Below, piece after piece: positions 22,289 through 34,050 of a stretch of DNA of 64,000 nucleotides (its first letter is position 1; each line of letters opens with the position of its first letter). Origin of the DNA: Gnetum montanum (Eukaryota; Streptophyta; Gnetopsida; Gnetales; Gnetaceae); the NCBI GenBank assembly GCA_015680685.1, contig MNCI01003636.1, forward strand, positions 101,482 to 165,481. The letters are read 5' to 3'. Under the pieces are notes generated by a model, which was not told the origin of the DNA, ran no database searches, and saw only the letters and a program-made list of their open reading frames with translations. A program made the translations under genes and the position numbers.

Positions 22289-23090
22289 CTAAGTGTTAGC
22301 CAAAATTTATCTTTTCGACACAATGATGGATTAGTATTTATAGACATGACTATGACCAACTACATTGCATCTATGATGACATGCAGAGCTCCAATATTGT
22401 AAACACGATATTGTAGCCTGTATATTATATGGTTTTATCATACCTCTACTTAGTACTCAACATGTGATGTACTTTGAATTTGTATTAACATTATAACAAG
22501 CAAATATAACTATCCTAATCATTAACTAATTATATTTGAGTATTGACAAAAATTTTATCCATAGGCTTCCATACATTGACTAGGCACAGTTTTAGATTAT
22601 CCATCATTATGATCAAAAGAAGGAAAACATACAAATAATTCAACCTTACCTATAACAATTCAACTATGGGTTTATATATAACAAGCTTCCTCACTAATAT
22701 AATATATATCTATGGTATTGAATCTTAAATCAAAAGCTATGTATCTCTTAGCCTAAGTGATGAATAAGAGCATTAAAGAACTTGATAACACTTTTATTAC
22801 CTTGTAATGATTTGTAAGATGGTTGTAGGGACCAATGGCAGCACTTGTAGTGTTTGGGGAAGTTCTTGTATATTTTGAGGATGCATCCTTTAGCAATAAT
22901 GATTTTTCTTTCTTTAAGAGACTAGAAAGGCTTGAACTTGTCTCCAAATTTTCCCTTTGCACCTTATTAAAATAAAACTAAAACAAATCTTATGACAATG
23001 AAAGTCTCAAATGCCTTTTAATCAAAGAATAGTTAACAATAATGAGATAAACTTAATTATCTAAGAATAAACATTATGAATAGTTGTATA
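22289..23090. other. Flank between E and C, with a decayed LTR fragment
   Basis: At about 22,335-22,450, TTTATAGACATGAC, then ATTGCATCTATGATGACATG and CAATATTGTAAACACGATATTG, resembles the U3 side of LTR A in - orientation, heavily decayed. The rest is AT-rich without genes. Element C integrated at its right edge. Confidence 0.4.
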
Positions 23091-23095
23091 CATGG
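23091..23095. repeat. Target-site duplication of element C, left copy
   Basis: CATGG lies before the LTR start TGATGAG. The identical CATGG lies at 43,999-44,003 after the other LTR. Confidence 0.88.
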
Positions 23096-24007
23096 TGATG
23101 AGCACGAGGTACCCCTACGCCCAACCATACAAATCACAAAGCATTCACGCATGATCTGGTTGAATTGCATGGACTCTCTAGTTTTCGATACACCAATCTC
23201 CTGGGAAGTGAACCTTGCCCTAAGGTCGTTTATTGTCTTCCCAATTACACTTGTGAAGTACAAAAGTATAGTTAAGTGTGATCAAGGCATATGATTTTTA
23301 TCATTTTATGTTTTATGTTATTTGGTGCTTGAAGGGAGAGATAAAGTAATTTGATGGCTAATTTAATTTAACTAACTAATTGGTCTCCAACTAGTCCTAA
23401 CATAAGAATCTAGTCCCACTTCTCGTACACATATTGAACCTATGTATCCACTGTTGTGTTACCAAGTGCTATGCTACTAGGCATACCAAGCAATAATGCT
23501 ACTGGGATTACCAAGCAAATACATGTTACGCTCGAAGTGGTCATACTTATGTATTGAATCTATCTAGCTTGTCTCGCTTAATTACTTAATTATCTTAATT
23601 ACTAGAAAACCTTGAATAAATAACTAAAAGCATCAAATGCATGAATAAAACATCTTAAACTATCCAAAATGCTGTAAGGTTTATTAAGAAGGTCATCTTT
23701 ATTACCAAACACATTGTTGTGCTCAGGTACAACAATGCTTGAATAAAGATCTGTACACTCAATGACTCCTGCTATGGGCACTCAAGAGAATAATCTAAAT
23801 TTTAAATGTAAAAACTATAAGAGTTCAACTACTANTAATCTAAATTTTAAATGTAAAAACTATAAGAGTTCAACTACTACTATGACTTGGATGCTATAAA
23901 TGTAGCTAGTGAGTGCATATTTATAAGTAAGAAGAGACCCTGCGTCAATGGGGCTGTGTCGATGCATGAAATAGGACCTCGTTGATGTAGCCAACTATGA
24001 CCCATCA
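23096..24007 (-). repeat. 3' LTR of element C
   Basis: About 912 bp. It is 25 bp longer than the 5' LTR, mainly through a 45-bp tandem duplication (23,791-23,880) that contains an unresolved base. U3 (right end) holds GTCAATGGGG and CCTCGTTGATG motifs next to TATTTATAAG (TATA box on the - strand). Confidence 0.87.
23791..23880. repeat. 45-bp tandem duplication with N at 23,835
   Basis: Two identical 45-bp units meet at an N. The 5' LTR of C has one unit. The N at the junction suggests an assembly join rather than real biology. Confidence 0.7.
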
Positions 24008-24020
24008 TACCCCCACAACT
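24008..24020 (-). promoter_or_regulatory. Polypurine tract of element C
   Basis: The - strand reads GTTGTGGGGGTA directly before the LTR start TGATGGG. The upstream context is CTTGAGGGTGAGTTTTC, as in elements B and E. Confidence 0.75.
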
Positions 24021-24099
24021 AAATGAAAACTCACCCTCAAGTTTCTTTACAAACTTGACAAAATTGAGTGCTCTAGTGTATGAATCAACACATTACAAA

Positions 24100-25793
24100 A
24101 ATTATGGTGTTCATGACACAAAATTGAACACTATGACATGACTCTATAAAAATTGAATAGCATGTCCTCTGATGGTATGAAGTCGATTGGGAAGATCGAA
24201 CAGTCCCAAGTGGTGGAGGTTCCTGAGGCTTTGAAGGACCTTCATTGGCTTCAGGCACATGTGATAGTTGAGGAAACTATGGCTATCTTACTGTTGCTGC
24301 AACATCTAGTGAGAGATGCAAAGAATCCAACAATGCTTTCATTTCCTCCTCCTTACTCCTAGGATCATGCATGGTTCCTGCAACTTCACTAATGTGGACC
24401 AGAACAGGCACATCTCAAGGACAAGGAGTTGCTTGGAATAGCTCCTTTGCATTGATGAACCAGATAATGAATTGCTTGTGTTTGATGTTGAATGCCATGA
24501 CTATGTTTTGCAACTCTTGGTAATCATTCATTCTCTTGGCTAAGTTCTCAACAATTGATTGTTGATCAACAAATTATGCCTTGAGAACCTCGAGTTCAGC
24601 ATTTACCATCACAAGCTTTTGCTTAGTGTCCTTATGGTGCTTGAACTCAACCTTGTATAGTAAGTACGAGTTGGCCACCTACTTTTCAAGCTCTAACCAT
24701 GACCATCTGGTAGTCAGCATCACCAAGTTTGCATAACAGAGATTGGCCAATTCTATATACTCTATTATTTCTTCAATTTGTAACTCTTTCAAGTAGATCT
24801 TTGCTCTATTATAGGCATTTATTCCATCAATGATGGGCTACCATGCCTCTCTTCCTTGCTGGAGTTGCTAGAGGACTTTATTTACTTTTGCCTTAGCCAT
24901 TTGAATAGGCTTCTCATTCACTTCCTTCTACAGGCCAACCTAGTCTCTATAGTGATTCTTGACTCTTTCAAATTTGAGAACCTTGAGTTTCCAAGTGGCT
25001 ATCTCAATGGTAGATTTCTAGCATAAGGCTCAAACTTCCTCCCTAGACAAATTATAATTCTCCACAACCAATTTCCTTAGTTTTGTGTTTACCTTGGTAA
25101 GCTGCTTCTGCTATTGATGAATGAATTCCTGCATCTATTATTTTTGTGCATTAACATTGCACAGGTGATGATTTTTGGTGGTCAATGATTCATTTTCTAA
25201 GCGCATCTAAATCAAGTCCTTCTGATCCAAGTAGGTTTTTGCTTCTGTAATGGACTAGTTGAAGATGGCCATCACTATTTCCTTCTGAACTTGTTTTAAT
25301 CATTCTTGAAGCTATCAAAAAGCTTCATCTCTAGTTACTACTAGGCTAAGGAGTGCAGGATCAACAAAATGGGCATGCAGTTCAGCAACTTCTATGGCCA
25401 ATCATTAGTTTTGTGCTTGAGCCATTTTAAGTTGCCCCTCTAAGATGATGCATTTTCCCTTTTTTTTAGTAACTCCAACTGGGTTACAGTGATATTGTCT
25501 GAAAAATCAAAGAAATCTGAAATCAGTTGCCTAGTCCCCACCAGTTGGTTTAGCAACTCTTCATGCTAGGATGCACTCAATCTTTCACTGATTGTGCCTA
25601 TGAATATTTGCACATCTCGAAGTGTAGATATATCTAGTACAAATGCCACAGGTTTGTTAAGCACTTCTGTGACTTGGTCAACGACTACTTTAGTAGTAGT
25701 CTCATACCCTTGGTGCTACATCATCAATACAGTTGCCCCCATGTCCTCCTCCAGTTACACCAAAAAAGAAGTGATATTCCCATAGATCTCTAG
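24100..25793 (-). pseudogene. Third ORF of element C, distal half
   Basis: Continues the ORF broken by B. Near 25,600 it reads FIGTISERLS, then HEELLNQLV, matching LIGTLMTPTEYEDVLNGLL in element E. A long Glu/Lys/Gln-rich, helix-forming stretch follows down to about 24,550. The C-terminal block (about 24,490-24,330) has QFIIWFINAKELFQATPCP and HDPRSKEEEM, against QFVAWYIKTKKMF and HDPKMKEEKL in E. Conservation of this end block in two old copies suggests that it was once a real protein. Confidence 0.65.
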
Positions 25794-26765
25794 TGATGAG
25801 TCATTAGTTGGCTAGGTTATCTGATAAAAAGTCAACTTTTTAGTTGGCTTCAATAGCAAGGCTCCAACAACAAGGCTCTGATACCAAGGCTCCAATAATA
25901 AGGCTTTGTTAATAAGTTTTCAATAACAAGGCTCCGATAATAAGGCCCCATCGACACATCATTTCATGCATTGATGAGGTCCCATCAACACATCCTAGCA
26001 ATAAAATCTATAAATACGTGCTCACAACTGTGTTTATGAAATTCTTTAGTCAATAGAGTAGCCAAACTCTTGTACTTTTATTTTGTAATCTTAGAGAACA
26101 GTCAGTGAGTGCAAGCAGTGTGGATCTAAGTCAGTTGTATGGTGTCTTATTTGAGTGGCAATGTACCTGGAAATATTCCATGAACGATAATAAGATCGAG
26201 ATTGATTCTTATTCATTGCAACACTTTGACTTAGATTAAATTTACTTTTAATGCAATTTATATTCCATGTACTTAGTTAATATTTATGTTTCCATGCATG
26301 TTAATGAATTGGTGAAATGAACATGACCAGTTTCGAGTGTAAACATGTATTCGCTTGGTAATCCCAACAACATTATTGCTTGGTTCACCTAGTAGCCTAG
26401 TGCTTGGTAATCCCAGTAGTAGATATGTGGGTTCAAGCTATGTATGGCAAGCTAGGAATGAACACTTATCACTCATAGGCTAGTTTAGACTTTACTTTCC
26501 ATTGTTAATTAGTTTAAACAAATGATTTCTTTGTTATCGTTAGGAGTAGCATAAGACCAAAACAACATCAAGAATCATATGCCTCACTCTAGAATAAACC
26601 ATATGTGACAAAGCTATCACTAGTCCAAGTGGGAAGACAATGAATTGTGATCAAGGCATAACAATTTAGATGCCACAATAATCCCATCCACAGAATTTGA
26701 CTAGATCATGCATGAATGCTTGTGATTCATATGGTTGGATGTAAGGGGTACCTCACCACTCATCA
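25794..26765 (+). repeat. 5' LTR of element B
   Basis: About 972 bp, TGATGAG...CTCATCA, followed by the primer site. U3 has an array of about six units based on CAAGGCTCYRAYAA (25,858-25,952). The TATAAATA box is at 26,009-26,016. Confidence 0.9.
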
Positions 26766-26766
26766 T

Positions 26767-26784
26767 TGGCACCATTGCCAAGGC
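26767..26784 (+). promoter_or_regulatory. Primer binding site of element B, decayed
   Basis: TGGCACCATTGCCAAGGC against the tRNA-Asp complement TGGCGCCGTTGCCGGGGA. The mismatches are mostly transitions at former CpG sites. Confidence 0.8.
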
Positions 26785-26890
26785 TGATGCTAGTTATCTA
26801 GATTAGTTATATCATACATGATCATTGTAAATGCATTAATGATTTATCTTTTAGAAAATATTAAGTCACACACATCATTAACTAACAAAA

Positions 26891-28900
26891 ATGTCTCTTT
26901 TACAAGGAAGAGATAATGCATTGTATGAAGAGAACATTCATTAGAGAACTAATGAGATATATGTTGAAGAAAATTGGAGTGACCAACATCATGCAGGGGT
27001 TCATATGTTCATGACCACCCTGACTATGCTCAAAAACTACATTTACCTAAGGCAGACAACCCTAGAGAAGATGAAGTAAGTCCTAGACCAAGGAAGGCCT
27101 CAAGGCCTAGGACCTTCTCAAAACCTTAAAAAGATAAATCAAGGGACCATGGGGAACACTATAGAAGCCATGGTGACTCTCCCAGTTCCTCATCTTCCTC
27201 TTTCTCTTCAACGTCTAGTTTTGACAAAGATGAACATAGGTATAGAGACAAAGCTCCACTATGGGGTCAAAATAACGATAGAAATCAAAACCATGAGAAA
27301 AATCAAAAACCTCAACATGAACATAGCCAAAAATGCCACAATTGGGCAAATAGAAATAGCAATTTTCACCATGCCACATCCAATGACAATGAACCCTTGT
27401 TGGCTACTAAGAGCCTAATGCAAATCACAGAGGTAATTAAGATCCCCCACAAGCATTGTAGGGAAAGTTGCATAAAAAGGCTCGATATGAATAACATTCC
27501 TAAATTTGTGGGAGGCTATGATTTTGATCCACAACATCACTTACAAGCCTTCCATGATTCCTGTGCCTTACAAAATATCAAAAATAAGTGGCAAAAGCTT
27601 AAGCTCTTTCCTAGGACACTAATAGATGAAGCTGAAAGTTGGTATAGATGATTGGAACCAAGTTCCATTCACCAGTGGTCCACAATGCTAGAACTTTTCA
27701 ACAAAAAATATCAAACCTATGCAAGAGTGTCCAACCTAAGAAAACAAATCCAAGGGTTAAAGCAAGAAAATCATGAACCCTTGGATGTGGCCATGGATAG
27801 ATACTATTCACTACTACATAGATGTCCCAACCATGATTTCTCTCAAAAAGAGGAACTTTTCCACATCATAGATGGGCTTCAGAATGAAACAAGGGTGGCC
27901 CTTGGGATTTATGCTCAAGGTCAATTATATGAACTAAAAGCCCATCAGATACAAAGGCTAATCAAGCAGGTGGCAAAAGAAGAAGAAGAGCTATGTAAAC
28001 TAGAGAATGTTGAGAAATATCACGGGGACCCAACTCTTTAAAAAAAGAGGGTCCATATCTATGATGAGGAAAAAGAGGAAGCTCTCAATGAGGTGATTTC
28101 ACAACAAACCTTGCCACTACAACAATCTCTTGATGAACTCCTAGAAAGACTAGATAGGATGTTAAAGTGGATAAATGAAAAAGCTACAACTTTCATAGAA
28201 ACTATAGAGGAGAAGGTAACACAAAATGAATTAGGTAATCACAATAAATAGAGGAAGAAGAACAAAGAAATAGCAAGGAACACTTATTGACAAATAGGGA
28301 AAATAGTTGTAGAAGAAGAGGCTATAGACTCAACCACAGAAGAAGATGATGGATGTGACATTTGCCTATATGACTATCCAAAGAGCTATTGCCCAACCAT
28401 GTTACATCTACATGAGTATTAGGCTTTTGTAATGAATTCAAAGTTTGTACAAAAGCAAATGCCTAGAAAGTTACCTTTCTCACAAGGTAATTATAGATAG
28501 TCCTACAACCAACCGTACCATCCTAGTGGGACTTCTTATTAGCCTCAACACTGTCATCCAACGCAATAACAAAACCCATAGTCATGGGGGTGGCCACCAC
28601 CCAGCCAGCCCTACCCTTACTACTAGCTAAAACCGTATGGATATTATGTTCAACAACCTATTTTTCCAACTAGTTCTCCGTCCTCTACTTCAAATCGCTA
28701 CTACCACCCTCCTAAATATCATCATGGCATGACATCTTATACAGGGTCACCACCTCACACTTCTCATCCTTCGTCATATTCTCAATATTCTCATACTCAC
28801 CTTCACTATATTCCACCACCAACAACATAGGAAGGTTCAACACCATGACATCAATGAGAGAATGCCACTTGTGCTACAAACATACACAGAAATGATAATG
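26891..28900 (+). pseudogene. gag of element B, broken
   Basis: It starts at ATGTCTCTTTTACAAGG. A capsid part at 27,397-28,041 (in two frames, stop near 27,648) includes DMNNIPKFVGGYDFDPQHHL and MLELFNKKYQTYARVSNLRK, closely matching gag of A and C. A degenerate zinc knuckle, CDICLYDYPKSYC, lies near 28,345-28,385. A Pro/Gln/His/Tyr-rich tail extends to about 28,900. Several stops. Confidence 0.8.
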
Positions 28901-29657
28901 CTAGTAGATCTCCACCACAATCTTAGAAACACCCTTTCTTTAGGATGGTTCCAACATGTAAGCACAACACCTATGAACCTACTAACTCATCCAAACCAAC
29001 ACAATGCTAATCAAATGCAACACCCTTCCTTTCACAGCCAATGTCCTCTAATCCTATGCAAAGGCCAACATCCAACGTTGCTCCAACACTTGAACCTATC
29101 ACTATGGAGAGACAAAAGAATCCATGCAACACCACTATTAGTAAAGGGTGCAATTGTGGGCTGAAAATTCAAAATATTAACATAGCCCAAAAAAAAAGTT
29201 TAGGAGCAGGTGTGTGAGCAAAAACCAGTCTGCGTAGTAGCCACTAAACTAGAAGACACCCAATGTCTTGAAAATGAGAATATAAAGTTGTTTCAAAGAT
29301 GCATGGAGATAATTGATCTGCTTATTAGTTCTAGACATAAGAAAATAGACCAAATAGAGGACTTGACACAGATATCTTACACTCTGATTATACACCAAAA
29401 AAGGATATTAAACAAAAGACTTGGGAATTAAAAAATAAAATTAAGAAGAAGAAGCAAATACATCTAGATCTCCCAAAACAGAAATACCCTCAAGTCCAGA
29501 TGAAGATACATCTCAAAATTATCCAAATGAGACTATCACCAATGTTAGATGTGTTACCACACAATTAATTAAATCAGTAACAATGATAAATGGAAAACTG
29601 ATGGTGCATAGCTAAGGGATTGTGTAATCCATCTCTTGAATGTGTAGCCATAAGATT

Positions 29658-29673
29658 AGTCATGGGGGAGATG
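29658..29673 (+). promoter_or_regulatory. Internal polypurine-tract-like site, element B
   Basis: GTCATGGGGGAGATGC lies about 3.4 kb before the 3' LTR. Its core equals the terminal tract GTCATGGGGGTA at 33,100-33,111. The following 1.2 kb aligns with the same part of element C (37,300 down to about 36,130). Confidence 0.5.
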
Positions 29674-30892
29674 CTCCATCCTAGTTCAAGAACTAATAAG
29701 TGTTTTCACCTTATTTTTTTTTACATTTTTTTTTATCATTTTCTTGTTTCTTCCAAAATTTTCTAATTCTTCATATGTCTTCCATTTGTTAATATTTTTC
29801 TTTTCTTTATATTTTTCTCTTTTCTTGAGTCATTCCCTTTATGCTTAATGAACGTATTTCATGTTTTTGTTAATAAGATTGCCAAGTCATGATGCAAAAG
29901 TCAATGCTATGTGTTGGGTTTTTGTTCTATGCTATCAAGATGATTGGGTAAGTAATCGTGTAAAGCAGTGAGACCACCTCATCCATCCCTTCAATTCTTT
30001 GAATAAAATTTCTTTTTCATGGAAACAATTTGGTTCTTCTTTCATAAAACTAAAATTAATCAATTATCATTGTACCTTGAAGAAAGAGGGAATGACCAAG
30101 TGGGAATGGTAAGGGTGTGACCTCAAGGGAATTTGTTGGGTTTTCATCTTATCTTTCTTCATGTTTGTCTTTGCATGGTGTAATTCCCATAAAAAATAAC
30201 AAACAAACAAACAAAAAAAAGACAATAATGGGAATTCAAAGCACATCCCTTAGACACAATAATGGGCTACAAGCACTGGTTATGAGGCTAGAAAAACATG
30301 TTACATGTTACCCATGCCTAAAGACACCCCTCTCACTAAGGCCCTTCCTTCCTTATTCTCTTTTCTTTTCTTTTTCGAGTGATGATTGTTCTTTGAGGTG
30401 GTTTTGGACTTATGGTGGTTGGTAGGAAGAAACACATCATTGTGAGGTTATTGTTCATGGTATGGACTTGGTATGAACTTGGACGAATAGGTATGCTAAT
30501 CATTTTAATCACATTTATCACAAGAACCTATTGTGAACATGGTCAAGCACCTTACATCTTGCTCTTTATAATCTCTTCTCATCCCATTATTCACCTCGCT
30601 ACTGCATATGATTATGAGCCTTTTAGTTTTTTGTAGTATAGTAAAACATCCCAACCATGGTAGTTGTGTGTTGTTTGGAACAAAGGCATGGTCTACATTT
30701 AACTTCTTGAGTGCCCACAGATATCTATAGAAGTAGTTATGCAAGGGTATTATGGTAAGAGCCTGCTTTGGGGAGGACCCACTTGCATAACTTTTGTTGA
30801 TCATGGCTTTGAACTAACCTTCACATCTTCTAGAACATCAATGATAGTTTCTCTCAATTGATGCATAATTTTGGGAGTAATTCTCATCACTT
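29674..30892 (+). other. Non-coding region of element B shared with C
   Basis: No coding. Blocks such as AAAGCACATCCCTTAG (30,238) and GGGGAGGACCCACTTGCATA (about 30,771) reappear in inverted order on the + strand in C near 36,660 and 36,135. Short frames here are low-complexity shadows. Confidence 0.6.
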
Positions 30893-32114
30893 TTGAAACA
30901 CCGTGAAAATTACGAGTCAGCCTCAGGCAAAGATTCGCAATTCAAGCGAGAGCGCGCATCAGTTTTGTTCAAGGACAAGTTTACGCTCTATCACGCATGG
31001 CAGCGTAATGAGCGTAATAAGCTCCAAAATAGTCAAAGGCAGAGTCCAGAGAAGCACAACAGTTCGACACTTTTTCTCGCGGTGCATGAATAACTTGTCT
31101 TTACGCTCGTTACGCGGCGGTGCGTACCATTACGTATGTCATCATTAAAGCTAGGCATTGTTTACGCTTCATCACGCGCAGCTGCGTAGTGAGCGTAAGT
31201 TAAGCATTGTTTACGCTTCATCACGCGCTGCTGTGTAGTGAGCGTAAGTTACACATTATTTACGCTTCATCACGCGCAGCTGCGTAGTGAGCGTAAGTTG
31301 CACATTATTTACGCTTTGTTACGCGCAGCTGCGTAGTGAGCGTAAGACAATTTTGAGCCTGTTGTTTTTATACCGGACTAGGCTCATACACGCAACACAA
31401 CGCGAATGAGTGTAATACAGCCTGAAAACAATTGAAGCACGCCCAGCATGTACCTGCTCTTCACACGCACAGCACACAAACGAGCGTGTTGTGCGTAGTC
31501 ACAGTCTGACTTAAAATGATCAAGTCAACGGGACCCAAAATATCCGGGACCCACGTCATCAGGGTTGCGCCTTTTCCACGGAGCGTCGTGGCCTATAAAT
31601 ATCTCAGTTGACGAAGATACAAAAAAAAAGAGGGGGGGCAAAATCAGAGGAGCGGAGGCATTTTTCTGAGCACCAGAGCATCTATCACTTTGAGCGGTGG
31701 AAAATCAAAAGGGCAAGAGCATTTTCTGAGTAAGGAAGTACTTATCACCTTGAGTAGAGAAATGAAGAACAACCTTTTGACAACTGTCGACAGGATCATC
31801 CTTCATCAAGAACAGAGCACAGTGCGCTTGAGCCTTAGCAACAAGGGAGAGCATTCCATTAGCGATCGCTGCCCTGTGCAGAATCTGCTCGGAGCAAAGA
31901 AGCAGAACATAGATTGTGAGATTGTCTCACCCAGTTTGCAGACTCTACCGGTCAGAAACAATTGATCGGAAAACCTCAGAGCTTGACCATCCTTGCATCC
32001 CATCTTTAGCCTACGAGGTAGATCGGACTTCTGTCTAGGCAGTTTCCTTGTTGTTTTGTGCTCATTTTTACATCAAGTTATCAGGGGCCTCCCCCATTGT
32101 AACGTAACATACAT
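30893..32114 (+). repeat. CpG-rich LTR-like block inside element B
   Basis: Composition changes abruptly from CpG-poor to CpG-rich. The block holds palindromic 49-bp tandem units (31,156-31,347). It also holds a U3-like stretch with a TATAAATA box (about 31,594) and an R-U5-like stretch ending CCCCATTGTAACGTAACATACA-like at an assembly gap. It is either a young solo LTR of another family inserted in B, or a replaced promoter block ahead of the third ORF. The right edge is hidden by 23 Ns, so a target duplication cannot be checked. Confidence 0.5.
31156..31347 (+). repeat. Four 49-bp palindromic tandem units
   Basis: Units start at 31,156, 31,205, 31,254 and 31,303. Each carries TTTACGCT ... 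CGCGCAGCTGCG ... AGCGTAAG, so a single unit can fold on itself. Weaker copies lie at about 30,978-31,020 and 31,096-31,137. They sit 250-440 bp before the TATA box, where enhancer repeats of LTRs usually lie. Confidence 0.85.
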
Positions 32115-32137
32115 NNNNNNNNNNNNNNNNNNNNNNN
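32115..32137. other. Assembly gap (23 N)
   Basis: Unresolved bases at the right edge of the CpG-rich block. Confidence 0.99.
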
Positions 32138-33099
32138 TTTCCAGCATAGCCCTCACGCGGATCCATGGTTAAAACTGTATACGCGGAATCTCGGTCGGTA
32201 TTTCCAGCTGCCGACATTTTCTGTCGCTACAACTTTCAATTACCTTTTTTTTCTTTTTCCTACTTTTTTATTAAAATATCCTTCAAGTTCAATATTTCTT
32301 GGCCATCTTCTGAATCAGACCTTTGGTTTCAATTGTTCGAAAACTTGTGTGCTTCCAAAGTTATGCTTATTAGTCATGGGGGCTAGGAATGTTTGCTTTG
32401 AAATATTTCTAACATCCTATTTTCGAACATCATGGTAACTAATAGTAATTAATCAAAATAATGTGAACAGCTTCATGATTTTAGTTACCTCGTAGCCGTG
32501 GGCATAGTATGCTATCATCACCTTGTGCTTAAATGAAAACTAAGGGATTCGAAAAGGGTTAATTATTAAGAGAAATTTACCAAAACTAATGTTGATCCTT
32601 TGATGACTATAGGTGATGCTAAAGAAACACCTAATGAAGGTGGTCTTTTGCTAGGCACAAAAATAAAGCTAAGAGGGGAACAATGAAGGATATCCCCATG
32701 AACAAATTGTAGCACATACAAGATAGATTCTTAAGCATCGTAGGTTTGCTAGATCTATGAGATGATGAGAAGAAATTTTAGTCCATCCTTCAAGAATGTT
32801 ACACATAACTAGAGAAGCATCGACATAACAATCTAGGTTGGAAGTCTACCACCACTAGTGGCAACAAGAAGAATCATCTTCAGTAGATTCTTGAAGACCT
32901 CTGCAAATTTTGTAACCTTCAAAGTCTATCTAGTCTTTTTGTCACTCTATTATTTTTTATACATTCACTCGAATAAAATTTTATAATGTGGCACTCAAAG
33001 TCAATCAGTAGTTAGTGTTAATCAGTAATTCCATACCTTCCCAATTTTGTAAAGAAAGCTCATTCCTTTCCTATTAACTCAAGGATGAGTTTTTATTCA
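32138..33099 (+). other. 3' non-coding part of element B
   Basis: Contains TTAGTCATGGGGGC (about 32,370-32,383), matching a polypurine-like TTAATCATGGGGGT on the - strand of C at about 35,620, before the third ORF. The third ORF itself is not recognisable here and is presumably deleted. Confidence 0.45.
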
Positions 33100-33111
33100 G
33101 TCATGGGGGTA
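33100..33111 (+). promoter_or_regulatory. Polypurine tract of element B
   Basis: GTCATGGGGGTA lies directly before the 3' LTR start TGATGAA. Confidence 0.8.
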
Positions 33112-34050
33112 TGATGAATCATTAGTTGGTTGGGTTATCTGATAAAAATTTAACTTTTTGGTTGGCTATGATACCAAGGCTCCGACAACAAGGCTCTGAT
33201 ATCAAGGCTCTAACAACAAGGCTCTGACAACAAGGCTCTAATAACAAGGCTTCGATAACAAGGCCCTATTAACACATCCTAGTAATAAAATCTATAAATA
33301 CACACTCACAACTATTTTTATGCAATTCTTTGGTCAATAGAGTAGCAGAACTCTTGCAATTTTATTTCATCATCTTAGAGAACAGTCAGTGAATACCTGT
33401 AATGTGGGTTTGAGTGAATTGTACGGTGTCTTATTCGAGTGGCAATGTATCTAGACACATTCCATGAACAGAAATAAGAGTGAGATTGATTCTTATTCAT
33501 TGCAGCACTTTCACTTAGACTAAATTTACTTTTAATGCAATTTATATTCCATGTACTTAGTTAATATTTATGTTTCCATGCATGTTAATGAATTGGCAGA
33601 ATGAGCGCAACTAGTTTTGAGTGTGAACACGTATTCACTTGGTAATCCCAGTAGTGTTATTGCTTGGTTCACCTAGTAGCTTAGTTCTTGGTAATCCCAA
33701 TAATGGATACATCAGTTTAGGACGTGTACAGCAAGCTAGGAATAGACACTCATCACATGTAGGCTAGTTTAGACTTGACTTTCCATTGTTAATTAGTTTA
33801 AACAAATGATTTCTTTATTATCATTAGGAGTAGCATAAGGCTAAAATAACATCAAGAATCATATGCCTCACTCTAGACTAAACCATATGTGACAAAGCTA
33901 CCACTAGTCCAGGTGGGAAGACAACAAACTACGATCAAGACATAACAATCTAGATGCCACAACTAATCCGATCCATAAAATTCAACTAGATCGTGCATGA
34001 ACTCTTGTGATTTGTATGGTGGGGCATAGGGGGTACCTCACCACTCATCA
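33112..34050 (+). repeat. 3' LTR of element B
   Basis: About 939 bp, ending CTCATCA. U3 array of about seven CAAGGCTC units (33,174-33,268), one more than in the 5' LTR and with different spacing. TATAAATA at 33,293-33,300. Confidence 0.9.

Larger units (their letters stand above)
25794..34050 (+). mobile_element. Element B: Athila-like, pol deleted, inserted in element C
   Basis: It has a 5' LTR, tRNA-Asp primer site, gag, an internal polypurine-like site, a non-coding region shared with C, a CpG-rich block, a polypurine tract and a 3' LTR. No RT, RNase H or integrase is present, so B could move only with help. The bases next to the LTRs are TCTAG (left) and TGTGG (right), not a perfect duplication. 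The insertion is instead supported by the split third ORF of C on the two sides. Confidence 0.85.

Noticed and set aside
31085-31347. CRISPR-like array
   Set aside because: The units are contiguous palindromic repeats without variable spacers, in plant DNA, upstream of a TATA box.
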